A stretch of DNA of 64,000 bases, taken from the NCBI RefSeq assembly GCF_036046055.1, contig NZ_CP107939.1, forward strand, positions 1,798,001-1,862,000, in the 5' to 3' direction. Under the pieces are notes generated by a model that worked only from the letters and a program-made list of their open reading frames with translations, made no database searches and was not told where the DNA came from. This document shows, in pieces, positions 62,493-64,000 of the stretch. Position 1 is the first letter of the stretch. The number at the start of each line of letters is the position of its first letter. The stretch is from Nocardia sp. NBC_00403. Its GTDB lineage: Bacteria; Actinomycetota; Actinomycetes; Mycobacteriales; Mycobacteriaceae. The translations under genes and the position numbers were made by a program.

Positions 62493-62729
62493 GTGGCACG
62501 AGTCGTGGTCGAGGTGATGCCGAAGGCCGAGATCCTGGATCCGCAGGGGCAGGCAATCGTCGGCGCGCTCCCGCGTCTGGGATTCGCCGGAGTCTCGGAT
62601 GTCCGGCAGGGCAAGCGATTCGAACTCGACATCGACGACAGTGTCAGCGATGCGGAGCTCGAACAGATCGCTGAGGCGCTGCTCGCCAACACCGTGATCG
62701 AGGAATGGAAGGTCGTCCGCGTCTCATGA
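62493..62729 (+). CDS. purS: FGAM synthase small subunit PurS
   Basis: A 78-residue Pur[20 protein letters not shown], then [18 protein letters not shown] and IEEWKVVRV. It joins PurQ and PurL to form the FGAR amidotransferase complex, step 4 of purine synthesis. GTG 62493 follows GAGGAG. Its stop overlaps the purQ start (ATGA). Confidence 0.93.
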   Translation: MARVVVEVMPKAEILDPQGQAIVGALPRLGFAGVSDVRQGKRFELDIDDSVSDAELEQIAEALLANTVIEEWKVVRVS

Positions 62730-63403
62730 CTGCGCGCATCGGGGTCATCACGTTTCCCGGCACGCTCGACGACGTCGACGCGGCGCGTGCGGTGCGGCTG
62801 GCAGGCGCGGAAGCGGTCAGCCTGTGGCACGCCGACGCCGATCTGAAGCAGGTCGACGCGGTCGTCGTGCCGGGCGGCTTCTCCTACGGCGACTACCTGC
62901 GTGCGGGCGCCATCGCCCGGTTCGCGCCGGTGATGGGGGAGGTCATCCGCGCCGCGGGCCGCGGCCTGCCGGTGCTCGGCATCTGCAACGGCTTCCAGGT
63001 GCTGTGCGAGGCCGGCCTGCTGCCCGGCGCGCTGACCCGCAACGAGGGCCTGCATTTCATCTGCCGCGACGAATGGCTGCGCGTGGAATCGGCTGATACC
63101 GCGTGGACCTCACGGTACGAGGTAGGCGCGCAGATCCTCGTCCCGCTGAAGTCCGGTGAGGGTCGCTTCCAGGCGTCCACCGCCGTGCTCGACGAGCTCG
63201 AGGGCGAAGGCCGGGTGGTATTCCGCTACGCGGGCGCCAACCCGAACGGCTCGCAGCGCGGCATCGCGGGCATCGCCTCGGCCAACGGCCGCGTTGTCGG
63301 CCTGATGCCCCACCCCGAGCACGCCACCGAGCCCTTGACGGGCCCGAGCGACGACGGCCTTGGTCTCTTCCTTTCGGTTCTGGACACCCTGGTCGCTGTG
63401 TAG
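62726..63403 (+). CDS. purQ: FGAM synthase glutaminase subunit PurQ
   Basis: A 225-residue class I glutamine amidotransferase that delivers ammonia to PurL. Nucleophile Cys87 is in [15 protein letters not shown], and the His/Glu pair in [14 protein letters not shown] 62726 overlaps the purS stop. purL does not follow; instead the repeat head element starts directly after the TAG. Confidence 0.95.
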   Translation: MTARIGVITFPGTLDDVDAARAVRLAGAEAVSLWHADADLKQVDAVVVPGGFSYGDYLRAGAIARFAPVMGEVIRAAGRGLPVLGICNGFQVLCEAGLLPGALTRNEGLHFICRDEWLRVESADTAWTSRYEVGAQILVPLKSGEGRFQASTAVLDELEGEGRVVFRYAGANPNGSQRGIAGIASANGRVVGLMPHPEHATEPLTGPSDDGLGLFLSVLDTLVAV

Positions 63404-63540
63404 TTTTGGCTGTGTTTTTGGCAGCGCCTGCGGCGCTGCGTGTTCGCGGCCCCCTTGGTCTCGCTTCCGAGCCGTCGAGACTCGCGCCTGCGGCGCATGC
63501 GCTTCGACGGCTCGGAAGCGAGACGGGCCGCGAACTCTAG
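63404..63540 (+). other. Hairpin-rich head element at the 3' end of purQ
   Basis: After the purQ stop come TTTTGGCTGTGTTTTTGGCA, a GCAGCGCC/GGCGCTGC hairpin, then nested arms: outer 11 bp (63442-63452 with 63525-63535) and perfect inner 21 bp (63458-63478 with 63504-63524). The 25-base loop carries its own 5-bp hairpin GCGCC/GGCGC. The otsA copy has GCGAC/GTCGC at this spot, a compensated base change. Same orientation relative to the upstream gene as at otsA. Confidence 0.8.
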
Positions 63541-64000
63541 TGCTCGGTCTCGCTGCGCTCGGAAGACATCATCGTGCCGAGTGGGGGCGTTGGTTGTTGA
63601 GCTTGCGACTTTGGTTTAGGCGCTTGGGCGGCTGTGGGGGTGGATGCGCCGCGAACTCTGGTGCTCGGTGTCGCTTCGCTCGGAAGGTGTCGTCGTGTCG
63701 GGTGGGGGCGTTGGTTGTTGAGCTTGCGACTTTGGTTTAGGCGCTTCGGCGGCTGTGGGGGTGGGATGCGCCGCGAACTCTGGTGCTCGGTGTCGCTTCG
63801 CTCGGAAGGTGTCGTCGTGTCGGGTGGGGGCGTTGGTTGTTGAGCTTGCGACTTTGGTTTAGGCGCTTCGGCGGCTGTGGGGGTGGGATGCGCCGCGAAC
63901 TCTGGTGCTGGGTCTCGCTTCGCTCGGAAGGTGTCATCGTACCGAGGGGCGCGTTGGTGGGATGCTTGCGACATCGGTGGATGTACGCGGGTCGGGCGGG
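63541..64000 (+). repeat. Tandem array of about 121-bp units after purQ, running off the window
   Basis: GCTTGCGAC recurs at 63601, 63722, 63844 and 63964 (spacing 121, 122, 120). Units share CGCTTCGCTCGGAAGGTGTC, TGGGGGCGTTGGTTGTTGAG, ACTTTGGTTTAGGCGCTT and CGCCGCGAACTCTGGTGCT. They are the reverse complement of the family at 36797-37535 and more uniform. Open frames through the array are not multiples of the unit and are not coding. The array continues past base 64000. Confidence 0.85.

Overview
The window looks like chromosomal DNA of a mycolic-acid actinomycete, most likely Nocardia or a close relative (Rhodococcus is the main alternative). The reasons are the high G+C content, frequent GTG starts and ATGA/GTGA overlaps, a complete mce4 operon with KstR-type operators, a mycobacterial-type phoPR pair, an antigen-85-like esterase, an MbtH gene and a DUF5753/DUF397 remnant. 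Gene order matches two separate Mycobacterium tuberculosis blocks as I remember them: the sterol block Rv3492c-Rv3523 and the phoPR-purine block Rv0757-Rv0788. The species call is inference.

1-34.2 kb is sterol catabolism. A minus-strand ltp3-ltp4-DUF35 operon (ltp3 runs off the left edge) diverges from an LLM flavin oxidoreductase and an acyl-CoA synthetase. Next come a SigG-like sigma factor with a divergent VOC protein, echA19 divergent from fadD19, and a thioesterase. An accessory stretch follows (FAD monooxygenase with divergent TetR, a VapBC-type module with a frameshifted toxin, DUF5753/DUF397 remnants). Then come fadE27-fadE26, fdxD, hsd4A and the overlapping ten-gene operon yrbE4A-yrbE4B-mce4A-F-mas4A-mas4B. 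A further operon (SDR, hydrolase-SDR fusion, acyl-CoA synthetase) lies under a perfect KstR-type box. I find seven KstR-like boxes. Together these genes would import a sterol, activate its side chain (FadD19), beta-oxidise it (FadE26/27, EchA19, Hsd4A) and cleave it by retro-aldol reactions (Ltp3/Ltp4 with DUF35).

34.5-63.4 kb is core and regulatory: phoPR, otsA with a small upstream gene, a hydrolase, an orphan mbtH, tRNA-Thr(UGU) followed by tandem degenerate tRNA copies, two HIT proteins, an iminopeptidase-like hydrolase, purD, an M23 peptidase, an aminotransferase, purB, an exported esterase, an MFS pump with ArsR, oligopeptidase B, MarR with nitroreductase, glutamate decarboxylase divergent from glutaminase, an M20 peptidase, a metallo-hydrolase and purS-purQ.

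The most unusual content is non-coding: (i) a family of about 121-bp tandem repeats with a hairpin-rich head directly 3' of otsA and of purQ, in opposite orientation, whose inner hairpin shows a compensatory base change; (ii) an 89-bp tandem array derived from tRNA-Thr; (iii) two dispersed elements of about 85 bp, each an open mini-ORF whose TGA overlaps the GTG start of the next gene; (iv) direct and inverted repeats at 5.98-6.56 kb. All calls are from reading the sequence by eye; no database search was run.
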